Shown: piece after piece, positions 15,735-25,772 of the stretch
How the letters are laid out: every line of letters begins with the position of its first letter
Position numbering within the stretch: the first letter of the stretch is position 1
DNA from: Leptospira perdikensis
GTDB taxonomy: Bacteria; Spirochaetota; Leptospiria; Leptospirales; Leptospiraceae
Reading direction: 5' to 3'
DNA: 64,000 nt
NCBI RefSeq assembly: GCF_004769575.1
Contig: NZ_RQGA01000013.1
Coordinates: 62,001 to 126,000, forward strand
Position numbers and translations under genes: made by a program
Notes under the pieces: model-generated
The model's input: the letters and a program-made list of their open reading frames with translations, nothing else
The model's database searches: none
What the model was told of the DNA's origin: nothing

Positions 15735-16870
15735 AATACTGGTTACTATTATTTATCGTATTTGGCGCTAGTCTCTCAGCAGAAACCTACGAAGACGAAG
15801 TCAATCGTTCGATTGAATCCATTCGAACCATTAAAGATTCTGAGGACAAAAAGGAAATTGAAGAATTCAATTTTCTAATGGATGCTAACTGGAAAAAATT
15901 TTCCGAAAAAAAATCTGTATCCATTCCCATCATCCAAACAAAGTTAAAAGAAGAACTAAACTCAATAACACCGAACCAAATGTTGCTCTTAGACTTAAGT
16001 TGGTATTTAGCAGTTTCTGATCCCAACCAAGAACAAATCAATCTCATAGCAAAAACATTTGAAACTATTGATTTTCGAAATCCAACCATAGTTCAAAATA
16101 CACAACAGTATTTCCGTTTAGCCTTATTCCTCAGCGAAAAACAAATTCCAGGTTTTTTAAACTTAATTGATCAAAGATTTTTACGAAACGAAAGTAGATC
16201 TTTTTTCATTCCACAACACATCAGTATGGTCGATGCCCATGCACAAAGAACTCATCTTTATGGTATTTATGGAAATCAAAGTGTTCCCCATTTAATCAAT
16301 CTGCTAAAAATAGAAAAAAATACAAAACTAAGACAATCGATCACAAGTATCCTTAGACGGATTTGTACACCTGACTGTGCCAATGACATTTATGAAATGT
16401 TAGAAACAGAACAAGACCATACCACATTTGTAAACGGAACTTATATTTTATTAGATAATGCCGGTCCTGTCGGAAAGGAATTGTATTTAAAACTAAAACC
16501 TAAATCCCTTTCTAAAGAAACAGAGGATTACTTTTTTAGCGAAAAGATATACGTAAAAAATCAAAGTTATCATTTTTTTATCGAAAAAATGAAAAAGAAA
16601 TATGGAGAAAGTTCCAATGATTTTTCAGATTCGAAACTGCTCGCCGAAATAGAAAAGATGATTCAAAATCAGGGAGCAAGTCAAACCATTCATCCATTAG
16701 ATTTTTTTTCTAATTCCATTGAAAAACAAATCCTTATCGATAAACTCATCGAAACACGAAGAAAATGTTTTTTACGAATCAATCGTCACGGAATGGAAGA
16801 CATTGATATCAACAACTTCATTCTAAACACAATCTACTACAAAGACCAAATTACAGATGACACAATTTAA
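15731..16870 (+). CDS. Exported protein of unknown function, helical-repeat-like
   Basis: The ATG at 15731 overlaps the TGA of the DUF4846 gene; 379 residues. The signal peptide MKYWLLLFIVFGASLSAE is clear, with cleavage at Ala-Glu. The mature part is highly helical and charged. It includes a HEAT-like stretch in the middle (HLYGIYGNQSVPHLINLLKIEKNTKLRQSITSILRRI) that is typical of two-helix repeats. Two cysteines follow (RICTPDC). No family is recognised. It is probably periplasmic and may be a scaffold. It overlaps the next gene by 14 bases. Confidence 0.65.
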   Translation: MKYWLLLFIVFGASLSAETYEDEVNRSIESIRTIKDSEDKKEIEEFNFLMDANWKKFSEKKSVSIPIIQTKLKEELNSITPNQMLLLDLSWYLAVSDPNQEQINLIAKTFETIDFRNPTIVQNTQQYFRLALFLSEKQIPGFLNLIDQRFLRNESRSFFIPQHISMVDAHAQRTHLYGIYGNQSVPHLINLLKIEKNTKLRQSITSILRRICTPDCANDIYEMLETEQDHTTFVNGTYILLDNAGPVGKELYLKLKPKSLSKETEDYFFSEKIYVKNQSYHFFIEKMKKKYGESSNDFSDSKLLAEIEKMIQNQGASQTIHPLDFFSNSIEKQILIDKLIETRRKCFLRINRHGMEDIDINNFILNTIYYKDQITDDTI

Positions 16871-17447
16871 AAACATTGCTGTATATTGTGGCTCTTCTCC
16901 TGGACAAAATCCTTATTATATGACCGCTGCATTTGAATTAGGTGAATATTTAGGTTCAAACCAAATTGGATTGGTATATGGGGGAGCAAGTGTCGGCCTT
17001 ATGGGAGCGGTGGCCAACGGATGTTTATCAAAAAATGGATCAGTTATAGGTGTTTTGCCAAAGTTTCTAAAAAAGAAAGAAATTGAACATAACAAACTAA
17101 ACCAACTCATCCTAGTCGACAGTATGCACGAAAGAAAATTAAAAATGTTTGATTTGTCGGATGCCTTTGTAGTCTTACCAGGTGGGTTTGGAACCATGGA
17201 AGAATTCTTCGAAGTCATCACCTGGTCTCAATTAGGTTTACATCACAAACCCATCATCATCCTTAATTGGCTTGGTTTTTACAATCCCCTCCTAACACTA
17301 ATGCAAAATATGGTGACTTCAGGATTCTTAAAGAAAGAAAATGCCGCCCTCGTACAAGTTCTAGAATCGTCAAAAGATCTACTTTCTGCCTTACAAAACT
17401 ATTCACCGTCTAAGACGGAGAAATGGTTGTCCGAAGATACCGTCTAA
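16857..17447 (+). CDS. LOG-family nucleoside 5'-monophosphate phosphoribohydrolase
   Basis: 196 residues, the normal length. It begins VYCGSSPGQNPYY, with LVYGGASVGLMGAVA (phosphate-binding region) and the LOG signature PGGFGTMEE at about residue 108, followed by WSQLGLHHKP. These enzymes cleave cytokinin-type or other nucleoside monophosphates to the base and ribose 5-phosphate. The bacterial role is often nucleotide salvage or detoxification. It is cytoplasmic. The gene overlaps the preceding exported protein by 14 bases, so it is probably in the same operon. Confidence 0.93.
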   Translation: MTQFKNIAVYCGSSPGQNPYYMTAAFELGEYLGSNQIGLVYGGASVGLMGAVANGCLSKNGSVIGVLPKFLKKKEIEHNKLNQLILVDSMHERKLKMFDLSDAFVVLPGGFGTMEEFFEVITWSQLGLHHKPIIILNWLGFYNPLLTLMQNMVTSGFLKKENAALVQVLESSKDLLSALQNYSPSKTEKWLSEDTV

Positions 17448-17474
17448 GATTCTATTACCAATAGGCAATTGAAC

Positions 17475-18269
17475 ATGCGAAATCCGTTATATGTTTTTAT
17501 AAGTTTCATTTTGGTAGGAACTATTTTTGCCAATTGGGGAGTTGTAGCAAATCCAAGAAATGATGGATACGGTGCCAGACAAGGAAACCAAGAATCCAGA
17601 CTCACACCACTGAACCAACTTTCCCCCGAAGCCAACCGAATCCTCAATGCCCCACCACCAACGCAGCACCAAGTCACCACTTTTGAAAGCCGAGTCACAG
17701 ACCGCACTGCCTACCCATACATTCAAACCACTTTGAACTTTGTGAAAGGCCATCTTTCCTATAAGGCATTTTTATCCGATGGACAAGAAATTTCTTATTC
17801 CACTCGAGGTGAACATATCTGGCATTCTCAGTGTTACGGAGATCTTTGTGTATTAGTAACCAACAAAAACTTGTTAGGTGTTAGTAATTCAAGCACAGAA
17901 TGGGAAAAAGGACATCATTTTGGTGAGGAACGTTACCAAATTGCGATAGGGCATAAAGCTGCCTTAGTGATTAGCGAAAGAAAATTATATTTGTTTAATA
18001 GTTATACCAACCATTGGGAAACCATTAGCCTAGAACAAGAAATCATTCGTTCCTTTGCCAATCTTTATGACAAAGTTGCGATCACTACAACTCGCCGAAT
18101 GATTGTGATTGATTTACCATCAGAAACTCAATTCGAAGAAAACTTATTACTTCGAGGTATCTATCAATTTGAAATGCGTGATGCCTTTATCAACTTTTAT
18201 TCTGGAGATAAACTCTGGATGTTTCGTTACCAAACACAAAATTTCGAGGAAGTGGATTTAACAGACTGA
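17475..18269 (+). CDS. Exported protein of unknown function
   Basis: The ATG at 17475 is preferred over a TTG six bases earlier because AGG at 17463-17465 is better spaced. The 264-residue product starts with a signal peptide or anchor (MRNPLYVFISFILVGTIFANWGVVA). The mature part begins disordered and polar and then has short repeating beta-strand-like units rich in aromatic and charged residues (for example GEHIWHSQCYGDLCVLVTNKN, VISERKLYLFNSYTNHWETI, DKLWMFRYQTQNF), which suggests a beta-propeller. Two nearby cysteines could pair. No family recognised. It is the last gene of the same-strand run that begins at 12937. Confidence 0.6.
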   Translation: MRNPLYVFISFILVGTIFANWGVVANPRNDGYGARQGNQESRLTPLNQLSPEANRILNAPPPTQHQVTTFESRVTDRTAYPYIQTTLNFVKGHLSYKAFLSDGQEISYSTRGEHIWHSQCYGDLCVLVTNKNLLGVSNSSTEWEKGHHFGEERYQIAIGHKAALVISERKLYLFNSYTNHWETISLEQEIIRSFANLYDKVAITTTRRMIVIDLPSETQFEENLLLRGIYQFEMRDAFINFYSGDKLWMFRYQTQNFEEVDLTD

Positions 18270-18286
18270 GCGATTGAAGAAGGGGG

Positions 18287-18364
18287 GCGCCTCGCATTGG
18301 TTTGGTGAACCTATATCAATCAATCACACGACCGCGCTTTCCGCTACAATCGCTGGCGCGGGGA
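18287..18364. repeat. GC-rich imperfect inverted-repeat element
   Basis: In an otherwise AT-rich gap, GCGCCTCGCATTGG (18287-18300) and the complement of CAATCGCTGGCGC (18347-18359) read nearly the same, so they form an imperfect inverted repeat about 45 bases apart. The right arm is preceded by GACCGCGCTTTCCGCTA and followed by GGGG. The left arm is preceded by a G-run. GGTTtggtgAACC (18299-18311) is a further small hairpin. Base composition is unlike its neighbours, suggesting a dispersed repeat or mobile-element remnant. The rest of the 18270-18502 gap shows nothing recognisable. Confidence 0.4.
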
Positions 18365-18502
18365 AAACTTTAGATTCAAAGTAAAGATCAACTGATGTTA
18401 GCAGTCTCACAAAGAACTGATACGTTTCTTCCAGTTTATTTGAATAGAGAAGAAAAAATCAAAACTTAAATGGAACCTTTTTTGATGATACCATACGAAT
18501 AT

Positions 18503-19363
18503 TTATAATTTAAAATAAGGACGATAGGCTCCATTTGCTAGTGATACTGTCTGTTCGAATAAATTTCTTAGTACTCCAACATTATTTTTTAAACTATTTT
18601 GATTAACACTCAAAACTTGTTCAATGGTTTCAACTAACTTCTCTGGTTGTTTTAGCGCATCCTCCAATACTTTGATGGCGTTTTTATCTCCCATTGAATA
18701 AAGTTCATTGATTGCAAACAATGCATCTACAATGTTTTTTAAAGCACGTGAAATGCATCCCACTGTATTATAAAGATCTGATTTTTTAGCAAATTTATCA
18801 GCTTGCCAAAGAGTAAACTCAGCCGACCATAATGAATTCTGAATGATGGTTTGTTTCAATTTTAAAGGATAATCCTTTACCTCATTTTTTAACTTTTGAA
18901 TGATATTTTCTGGATCATAAAGCGGAATACAATAATGAGTTTCTGCTAAATAAATTACTGATGAAAAACCATAAGGAGGTTGTTGTTCGTAGTCGTTTTC
19001 AAAAATTCCATTTTTTGAACTTTCTATTGTTCTTTTGATTTGATCAATGTTTTTATATAAAAGGTCAACTTCCCCTGAAGTTGTATGAATCCACGCCCCA
19101 CCATTTACCCAAGTCCCCCAAACATAAAAATCTGTAACGGTTAAGGTATCATCAATTTGGTATTTTTTACTGATATTTTTGATCCCTTCAATACTAAATG
19201 GAGTTTTCTCATGATAATAGATTCCAATGTCTAAATCAGAATTTTCATTGGCGTTTCCTGTAGAATAAGAACCTCCGAGAACAAGAGCAACGACGCCATC
19301 CAACTGCTTTAAATCATCTACAATATCACCAAGTATCTTTTGTTTGTTTTCAGGAATTTGCAT
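18503..19363 (-). CDS. Nucleotidyltransferase (MNT/DUF4037-like)
   Basis: 286 residues. The nucleotidyltransferase signature GGSYSTGNANENSDLDIGIYY, with GGS then DLD metal ligands, is at about residues 30-50. TTSGEVDLL could supply the third acidic residue. The C-terminal half is a helical bundle (WSAEFTLWQADKFAKKSDLYNTV), as in DUF4037 and aminoglycoside-type nucleotidyltransferases. It may modify a small molecule or protein with NMP; the substrate is unknown. The gene is next to a GC-rich repeat-like element and a small membrane gene on the same strand, which gives the spot an accessory-module look. A minimal nucleotidyltransferase antitoxin is less likely because no HEPN partner is seen. 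Confidence 0.75.
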   Translation of the reverse strand: MQIPENKQKILGDIVDDLKQLDGVVALVLGGSYSTGNANENSDLDIGIYYHEKTPFSIEGIKNISKKYQIDDTLTVTDFYVWGTWVNGGAWIHTTSGEVDLLYKNIDQIKRTIESSKNGIFENDYEQQPPYGFSSVIYLAETHYCIPLYDPENIIQKLKNEVKDYPLKLKQTIIQNSLWSAEFTLWQADKFAKKSDLYNTVGCISRALKNIVDALFAINELYSMGDKNAIKVLEDALKQPEKLVETIEQVLSVNQNSLKNNVGVLRNLFEQTVSLANGAYRPYFKL

Positions 19364-19410
19364 TTTAGGATATGTCCTTTCCAGTATGTATCATCAATTT
19401 GATGCTGGCT

Positions 19411-19818
19411 TTATCTTTTCGAAATATACAAAAAATCCTCAATCGATTGGTATCTCAATAAATATTTTGCTGTCATAAACACAAAACATCCAAAGGGAAT
19501 TTGTGTAATCAAACCTAACAAAATAGGATGATTTGCCGTGATTAAGCCATAACCAAGATTCAGAGAAATATCAAAAATCATAATGATTACGGCGAGGGCA
19601 ACCGCATATTTGTATTTCAGAAAAAACAATAAAATGACCAACGGATCGAAAACAACTAACGAAGTCCAAAAAACATTCAATAAAAATGGAGCAAAGGAAT
19701 AACCAAGAAATCCCATAGTAACTACGTCTCTCGTATGAGTCAGAGTCCCAACGGAGAATCCAAACAAATAGACAATGAAGATGAGAAGGTGCTTTTTGTT
19801 GGTTTTCGAGGATTTCAT
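19411..19818 (-). CDS. Small four-helix membrane protein
   Basis: 135 residues with four hydrophobic segments: HLLIFIVYLFGFSVGTL, FAPFLLNVFWTSLVVFDPLVILLFF, YAVALAVIIMIFDISLNLGYGL and PILLGLITQIPFGCFVFM. The N-terminus is basic (KSSKTNKKH), consistent with an inner-membrane protein. No family is recognised. It lies 47 bases upstream of the nucleotidyltransferase on the same strand, so the two may be co-transcribed. Confidence 0.65.
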   Translation of the reverse strand: MKSSKTNKKHLLIFIVYLFGFSVGTLTHTRDVVTMGFLGYSFAPFLLNVFWTSLVVFDPLVILLFFLKYKYAVALAVIIMIFDISLNLGYGLITANHPILLGLITQIPFGCFVFMTAKYLLRYQSIEDFLYISKR

Positions 19819-19929
19819 TTTTGTATTCTAGGATCTAAGATACTTTTTCGGATGGTATATAACGAACGTTACCTCATCTCTACGCACATAGAAAACACAA
19901 AATTGAAAATCCAATCCGTCTAACAACCA

Positions 19930-20556
19930 ATGTTTCCAGAAAGACCTGTTTGGATTTGGAAGGGGGATCCCGAATTTGCCCTATTACAACTTGTCCTATT
20001 AGTTCTATTCTTCTACCTTTCCTTTCGGATTAGCGCCTACCTCACACATAGAATCGAACTGATTCGAATGCATAGCAAACGTCTGGACCGGTTGGCATTT
20101 CGGGCAGGCTGCAGCAGAGAGGAACGAAACCTCCTCCAATCGTTTTACACCCAACTGGACAGACGCCACCGTGTTTTACTCGCACACAACCACGCCAAAG
20201 AATACCTCCGCCAACATTTGCTTCAGTTTATATCTTCTTTGGATGCAAAGGACTTCCCCGCTTTCCTTTCCCTGGTCTCAAAATTTTTAGGGACAGCAAA
20301 CGATCCAAGACCACTGCTTAGCCTTCGCGAATTTGCCATTGTGCAGTGGGGGCCAAAAACTTATTTCGCACAAGTGGTTGATCCTGGTCTTGGAGAAGTT
20401 CGGCTGAGATTAGGATTACCTGCGGGCTCTCCTCCAAAGGCAACAAACGTGCAGGTCACCATCTTTCGAAACCCCAAAGGACTCCAAACCATTCGGGGAG
20501 GCGCAAGATGGGAGGCACCGGCCTCGTTTTACTTCCTGCCGAATCCCATGAATTGA
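19930..20556 (+). CDS. Membrane-anchored protein of unknown function, upstream of mreC
   Basis: 208 residues. After a short polar start, LLQLVLLVLFFYLSFRISAYL is one membrane helix. The following cytoplasmic part is very basic (RIELIRMHSKRLDRLAFRAG) and then helical (CSREERNLLQSFYTQLD). The C-terminal third is beta-rich (FAIVQWGPKTYFAQVV, VQVTIFRNPKGL) and could be a small PilZ-like or OB-like barrel; that is a guess. It lies 66 bases before mreC on the same strand, so it may take part in cell elongation or its control, but there is no direct evidence. Confidence 0.6.
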   Translation: MFPERPVWIWKGDPEFALLQLVLLVLFFYLSFRISAYLTHRIELIRMHSKRLDRLAFRAGCSREERNLLQSFYTQLDRRHRVLLAHNHAKEYLRQHLLQFISSLDAKDFPAFLSLVSKFLGTANDPRPLLSLREFAIVQWGPKTYFAQVVDPGLGEVRLRLGLPAGSPPKATNVQVTIFRNPKGLQTIRGGARWEAPASFYFLPNPMN

Positions 20557-20622
20557 AAAATTGACCAAATTCGATTCGCGCTTGAAAGATTCTTTCCAAT
20601 AAAATTAATGTGACATAAGTCC

Positions 20623-21804
20623 ATGAAGTGGAATCGCATCAATCAAAATGACGAATTGTTTTCCCTACTCTTCGTATTCCTGTTTTCCTTTACTTCCCTA
20701 ATTTGGAACGGCAACTTCATGGTAAGAGGGATTGCCAGCTTTCAGGGTGTAGGCGATTTTTTTTCTGGGTCCTTTGATTCCTTCGGATCCCTAATCAAAA
20801 GTAGCTATAACAAACTCGAGTCTTTTGAACGTGTCAGAGAAGAGCGCGATTCTTGTTTGAACGTCATGGAAGAATACCGCCAACTTTCCAAAGATGTGGA
20901 AAGACTAAAAGCTGAGAACGCCATCCTCAGACAAGAGTTGAACTTCCCCCTCCATACAGATTACCCTTCCGTTCGGGCTGAAGTTTTGAGTGTTCGTTTG
21001 AATGCAATCTACCGAACCATCATCATCAATAAAGGTTCCGAAGTCGGAATCAAACCTTACATGCCAGTGGTCGCACGTGCCTTGGATGAAAAGGGAAAAT
21101 TTACAGAAGCACTTGTGGGTAAAATCATTGCCGTATCGAAAGGTTCGGCCGTCATCCAACCCATCATTAATTCCAACTTTTCTATGGGAGTTGCCATTCC
21201 TGGAACCAATCTTTGGGCCTCACTTAATGGAAACAGTGGTCGCGGAACAGACGTTTTGTTAGATTATATTGACGCAGGGATTGTGATTGATCCCAAAGCC
21301 ATTGGCAATTTTCCTATTGGTCCCAACCCACCTCCAACGTCGGCCAATACAATGTTTACCGAAGGATTTAGTAAAATTGGGAAAGCAGTGTTTAGTTCTG
21401 GTGGGTCGGGGGTTTTTCCTTCAGGGATTCCTGTGGGAACAATTATCGAAGAAGGCCCAAGAAATGGATCTTTTAAAACTGCCATCTTACGTCCGTTTGT
21501 TGAATTTGATAAACTTTTACATGTAATTGTTTTAAAGAAACAACCAGAAAAATGGCGTGAAGAATGGCCGGCAGAAAAAACAATTCAAATTGATGGACCA
21601 TATTTTGGTGAAATCGATTTTCCTAAAGAAAAAGATTACAATAAAAAAGAGAAAGAAAAGGAGAAGAGACAAGGTAACTTTCCTTCCACTTTCGGAACTC
21701 CTCAATACACGAAACCATCTGTGAATACAAATGTACCTGATTCTACACCAACTGCTCCATCAACACCTTCCACACAAGAAGGACCTAAGGAGGTGGCGCC
21801 ATGA
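20623..21804 (+). CDS. mreC: Rod-shape-determining protein MreC
   Basis: 393 residues. One N-terminal membrane helix ([17 protein letters not shown]) is followed by a coiled coil (about 70-105: [24 protein letters not shown]) and the MreC beta-rich domain ([30 protein letters not shown]). The C-terminal 60 or so residues are a Lys/Glu-rich then Pro/Thr-rich tail ([15 protein letters not shown]... [10 protein letters not shown]), longer than in most MreC and possibly surface- or periplasm-exposed. It scaffolds the elongasome with MreD, PBP2 and RodA, all encoded directly downstream with overlapping starts (ATGA at 21801). MreB is not encoded in this window. Confidence 0.92.
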   Translation: MKWNRINQNDELFSLLFVFLFSFTSLIWNGNFMVRGIASFQGVGDFFSGSFDSFGSLIKSSYNKLESFERVREERDSCLNVMEEYRQLSKDVERLKAENAILRQELNFPLHTDYPSVRAEVLSVRLNAIYRTIIINKGSEVGIKPYMPVVARALDEKGKFTEALVGKIIAVSKGSAVIQPIINSNFSMGVAIPGTNLWASLNGNSGRGTDVLLDYIDAGIVIDPKAIGNFPIGPNPPPTSANTMFTEGFSKIGKAVFSSGGSGVFPSGIPVGTIIEEGPRNGSFKTAILRPFVEFDKLLHVIVLKKQPEKWREEWPAEKTIQIDGPYFGEIDFPKEKDYNKKEKEKEKRQGNFPSTFGTPQYTKPSVNTNVPDSTPTAPSTPSTQEGPKEVAP

Positions 21805-22316
21805 TTTTGGATAAACTTTTTATCATCATCGGATTACTGCTCTCTCACTTTTTAAATGGATCAAATTTGTTTGAATTGGGAAACGCAGTTCGACCAGACT
21901 TTATGGTGATCTTTGTTGTTTTTTTTGCCTTAAGAAAAGGCCCACTCTATGGACTCTGGCTTGGATTTTTTGGTGGCCTGCTCACCGATACTGCACTCGG
22001 TGGTGAAATTGGTGGAGACAATATTGTTTATTATAAAATTGGACTCCATTCCTTTTCCTATGCCATTATAGGATATATCGTTGGAAAGGTAATGCGATCT
22101 TCGTATACCGAAAATTATATATCGATTACCATTTATATACTTGGATTCACTCTTGTTTCAAGGATCATCACTTATTTATTATTTTTGATGTTCTTTCATT
22201 CCAACCAAAGTTATTCCTTTTTGTATGTGTCTTTGTACAATGCATTTATTGGGCCTGCACTATTCTTTTTGTTCTCCTGGGCATTCCGCTTAGATTCAGA
22301 TGAGGTAAGGCAATGA
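21801..22316 (+). CDS. mreD: Rod-shape-determining membrane protein MreD
   Basis: 171 residues with about five hydrophobic segments ([81 protein letters not shown]). This fits MreD in size, topology and place. [18 protein letters not shown] matches the conserved G-x-G-x-D region of MreD. Overlaps with mreC and mrdA at both ends (ATGA) show translational coupling. It bridges MreC and the PBP2/RodA pair in the inner membrane. Confidence 0.9.
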   Translation: MILDKLFIIIGLLLSHFLNGSNLFELGNAVRPDFMVIFVVFFALRKGPLYGLWLGFFGGLLTDTALGGEIGGDNIVYYKIGLHSFSYAIIGYIVGKVMRSSYTENYISITIYILGFTLVSRIITYLLFLMFFHSNQSYSFLYVSLYNAFIGPALFFLFSWAFRLDSDEVRQ

Positions 22317-24250
22317 GCCAATCGGCATCGGAATTTCGTTTAGAGACAAGTTTCCGTAAACGATTGTATTTTTTTACGGGGATGGTGGTATTCACCCTCA
22401 CAGCATATATCCTTCAATTGTTCAATTTACAAATTGTCCAAGGAAGTGAGAACTCATTAAAAGCCGAACGTTTTGTCCGCAGAAGTGAGTCTATTCCCGC
22501 CGACCGCGGGAATATTTTTGATCGTAATTTTCTCACTCCCGAAACAAGCCAACCTCTTGTTTCCAACTCCGCGTCTCTCGATGTCATTCTGAATACAAGT
22601 TTACTTAAGAATGATCCAAGAAAGGTGAAGGATTTTATTTACAAATTCTGTGAAGCCCTTTCTATCCCGATCGTTTATTACGAAAAAGAACTTCAAGATT
22701 CGCGAATGATTAAAAAAATTCGTTCACGTGAACCATTTGTCCTTTTAGAAGGAATCTCACGTGAACAACAAGAACGAATTCTTGTTTTAGATAATATCAA
22801 TAAATACGTCTATTTAGTTTCTTCACCGGCACGTGTTTACCATATGGGACCTGCTCTCTCACATGTGACTGGTTATGTGGGAAAACCAACAACAAGTGAT
22901 CTACAAGAAAAAGAAATCAAAACCTACCAACTTATTGGTAAAGGTGGAATTGAATCTCTTTATGACACTACCCTTCGTGGCCAAGATGGATTTCGAATCC
23001 AAAAAAGAAACACGGAAGGAAATATCGAGGAAGAACGTGTTATCGAACATTCTGTTCCAGGAAACAACTTAATATTAACCATCGATCGTGATATGCAAAT
23101 TGCCGCCTATCGTGCGCTAAAGGGTGTTCGCGGAACGGTTCTAGCAATCAAAGCAACTACCGGCGAAGTACTAGCGATGGCCTCCAACCCTTCTTACGAT
23201 CCCAATATCCTTTCAGGAAAAAACAAATTAGATCGTTCTAACCACTTTACGCGCGTTACGAATAACGGCGGTTTTTTAAATTTAGCCATTCAATCTAGGT
23301 TTCCACCTGCTTCCACGTTCAAAACCCTTGTAGGTCTTGCAGCCATGGAAAGTGAACATAAAATCAATTTTGATCCCAAACAAACCTTTTCTTGCCCAGC
23401 AAACTTTACATTGAAATCAACATTCAAAGGTGTACCAGACCAAGTATTTTATAACTGGGACAAAAAAAATCACGGGGATCTGAACTTGGCCCAAGCTTTG
23501 GAAAAATCCAATTCTGTATATTTTTACCAATTAGGATATAAATTAGGTGCCGAACCAATCCTCGCCTATTGTAGGTTATTTGGTTTAGATAAAAAAACAG
23601 GAATTGACCTTCCAGGGGAAGCCACTGGTTTTATTCCTAGCTCAGATTGGAAAAAAAGAACTTATGGAAACAAATGGTTTGATGGAGATACAGTAAACCT
23701 TTCCATCGGACAAGGTTTTATCTCTGTGACTCCCATTGAGATGGCTCTATTTTATATGGCCGTAGTTAATAATGGAAAAATCTATAAACCTTATGTAGTC
23801 TCCGAAATCAGAAGTCCTCTCGACAATTCCCTTATCCAAAAAACAGAACCAACAATTTTGAGAGACATTCCACTCAAACGTTCTACTGTGGAAGCGCTGA
23901 AAGAAGGTTTGTATTTAGTTGGATATTCAGGAACGGCTTCTGGTGTTCTCAACTCACCTACACTTCCAGAAATTGCTGGTAAAACAGGAACTGCCCAAAC
24001 TAGAAGAAGGGGAGCCTCTTCCTCAAACCATGCTTGGTTTATTGGTTATGCTCCAGTGAATGCACCTCCCGAGAAACAGATATTAGTTGCAGCTTTCGTA
24101 GAATACGGTGTCGGTGGTGCTGCATCCGCTGCTCCTGCCGCAAGAGAAGTATTTAAAGCAGCTTTTCCGCCCGGATCTTTCCCAAGAACGGATAGAACAC
24201 GTGCTAAATCCATGGAAGAAGAAGCACCCGTTGAACAAGAGGCATTTTAA
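22313..24250 (+). CDS. mrdA: Penicillin-binding protein 2 (elongation transpeptidase)
   Basis: 645 residues with one N-terminal membrane anchor ([20 protein letters not shown]), then the PBP dimerisation domain ([10 protein letters not shown]) and transpeptidase domain. The active site is S334-T-F-K337. Ser399 lies in the second motif (SNSVYFY), where elongation PBPs often deviate from SxN, and K557-T-G-T forms the third motif. It crosslinks peptidoglycan during lateral wall growth with RodA, whose gene starts at the last base of this one. The C-terminal tail ([18 protein letters not shown]) is acidic and of unknown use. It is a target of beta-lactams. Confidence 0.95.
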   Translation: MSQSASEFRLETSFRKRLYFFTGMVVFTLTAYILQLFNLQIVQGSENSLKAERFVRRSESIPADRGNIFDRNFLTPETSQPLVSNSASLDVILNTSLLKNDPRKVKDFIYKFCEALSIPIVYYEKELQDSRMIKKIRSREPFVLLEGISREQQERILVLDNINKYVYLVSSPARVYHMGPALSHVTGYVGKPTTSDLQEKEIKTYQLIGKGGIESLYDTTLRGQDGFRIQKRNTEGNIEEERVIEHSVPGNNLILTIDRDMQIAAYRALKGVRGTVLAIKATTGEVLAMASNPSYDPNILSGKNKLDRSNHFTRVTNNGGFLNLAIQSRFPPASTFKTLVGLAAMESEHKINFDPKQTFSCPANFTLKSTFKGVPDQVFYNWDKKNHGDLNLAQALEKSNSVYFYQLGYKLGAEPILAYCRLFGLDKKTGIDLPGEATGFIPSSDWKKRTYGNKWFDGDTVNLSIGQGFISVTPIEMALFYMAVVNNGKIYKPYVVSEIRSPLDNSLIQKTEPTILRDIPLKRSTVEALKEGLYLVGYSGTASGVLNSPTLPEIAGKTGTAQTRRRGASSSNHAWFIGYAPVNAPPEKQILVAAFVEYGVGGAASAAPAAREVFKAAFPPGSFPRTDRTRAKSMEEEAPVEQEAF

Positions 24251-25764
24251 TGGCTGATCGCAATACAGAAAAACTCGATTTTTTTCTCATCTTCTCTGTT
24301 GTCCTCGTGGCAATGGCAGGAGTTCTCACATTATACACACAAGAAGCCAACACAGCAGATGGACTGGGTCGATGGTATAAACAATTCACCTTTGTGTTTG
24401 TGGGACTTATCTCTATGTGGTTTATGTCAAGGATCAACTACCAACTAATTGGATCCTATGCTCTTTTCATTTATATTTTTTCCATAGTCTTACTTGTAAT
24501 CACACTGATACCTGGAATTGGATATCTTCCTTCGGGTCGTGGTGCTCGGTCTTGGTTAAAACTAGGTCCTATCACTCTCCAGGCGTCTGAGTTTTCCAAA
24601 TTGGCAACAGTGATTTTACTTGGCCAGTATTTGGTTTTAAAAGAAAAAGAAATGCACAAAATAACAGTACTCATTGTACCGTTTATCATTTGTTTGGTGC
24701 CGATGCTTTTTATCATTTTGCAACCGGACTTTGGAACTGCAGTTTCATTTTTACCAATGTTATTCACAATGTTGTATTTAGGTGGGGCAGATATTTTACA
24801 CGTTGGTTCCCTACTTACCTTTGGTGGAATCTCACTCATGGTTCCTATGTATCTTGCCTACTCTCAACTAACACTGATTCAACCATTGGTTGATTTATTA
24901 CGTAAGGACAACAAAACAGAACTGGTATCGATCGTAAACCAACTCCAAGGTAAAATTTGGCTGATTTTGGATGGTAAAAAAGTATCTGGATTGACTTTAC
25001 CTGGAATCGAAAATCCAAAAAATCTACAGATGATCCGAGAAGCAGCAGAAATTGTAAAAGATGAGTATGCTAGTGTAGGATATAAGATTCTTTCGAACGA
25101 AGCCTTTATGTTTGGTCTTGGTGGAACACTGGCTCTGATTAGTTTGGTGATGATTTTTATCCGAATTGCACGTGGTTCTAAACACCTTAGAAACTACTAC
25201 ATCACGATTGGAATTTTAGGACTTTCCATCCTCTCGGCCATCGCCGTTCACAAATCCATTCCTTTCCGAGAAAACCAAGTCATTCGTCTCACTGCATTTT
25301 TAAATCCTGATCAGTTCAAACAAGGTGCGGGTTACCAACTCCGAGCCTCCAAACCAGCAGTTGGTTCTGGAAAGGTATTTGGTAAGGGACTCTTCCATGG
25401 TGAGATGACAGAAGGAAGAATTCCTCATGTTCCTGAATCGGGAACAGACTTTATCTTTGCTTCCTGGGCCGAACAAACAGGATTTTTTGGAAGTGTACTC
25501 CTTTTGTTTTTCTTAATGTCAATCCCACTCCGAGGTCTACAAATTAGTTTTGAAAGTAAAGACAGATTTGGATCACTTCTTGCTGCAGGAATTGTAGCGA
25601 TGATATTTTTCCATATCGCCATCAATGTAGGGATTGTTATCGGGTTACTCCCTGTAACAGGTGTTCCACTCACTTTTATGAGTTATGGAGGATCCCATTT
25701 GGTGATGGCGATGACTGCTGTAGGAATCATCCTTTCGATCAAAAAACGTAAGTTTGCGAACTAA
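24250..25764 (+). CDS. rodA: RodA peptidoglycan glycosyltransferase with internal insertion
   Basis: 504 residues, well over the roughly 370-420 usual for RodA. The SEDS core is clear: [33 protein letters not shown], later [58 protein letters not shown] and the final [18 protein letters not shown]. Between the seventh membrane helix and the FLNP loop, about 70 extra soluble residues (about 208-280) and two further hydrophobic segments (about 283-305 and 317-338) are inserted. It polymerises lipid II with PBP2 as partner. Start overlaps the mrdA stop by one base. Confidence 0.94.
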   Translation: MADRNTEKLDFFLIFSVVLVAMAGVLTLYTQEANTADGLGRWYKQFTFVFVGLISMWFMSRINYQLIGSYALFIYIFSIVLLVITLIPGIGYLPSGRGARSWLKLGPITLQASEFSKLATVILLGQYLVLKEKEMHKITVLIVPFIICLVPMLFIILQPDFGTAVSFLPMLFTMLYLGGADILHVGSLLTFGGISLMVPMYLAYSQLTLIQPLVDLLRKDNKTELVSIVNQLQGKIWLILDGKKVSGLTLPGIENPKNLQMIREAAEIVKDEYASVGYKILSNEAFMFGLGGTLALISLVMIFIRIARGSKHLRNYYITIGILGLSILSAIAVHKSIPFRENQVIRLTAFLNPDQFKQGAGYQLRASKPAVGSGKVFGKGLFHGEMTEGRIPHVPESGTDFIFASWAEQTGFFGSVLLLFFLMSIPLRGLQISFESKDRFGSLLAAGIVAMIFFHIAINVGIVIGLLPVTGVPLTFMSYGGSHLVMAMTAVGIILSIKKRKFAN

Positions 25765-25772
25765 GAACCACA

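Noticed and set aside
18287..18364. GC-rich element as an integron attC site
   Set aside because: The GTTRRRY and RYYYAAC core boxes are not found at its ends and no second copy lies behind the neighbouring small gene, so integron origin is not supported.
18503..19363. Nucleotidyltransferase as the antitoxin of a HEPN/MNT toxin-antitoxin pair
   Set aside because: The protein is too long for a minimal antitoxin and no HEPN protein (RX4-6H motif) is encoded next to it.
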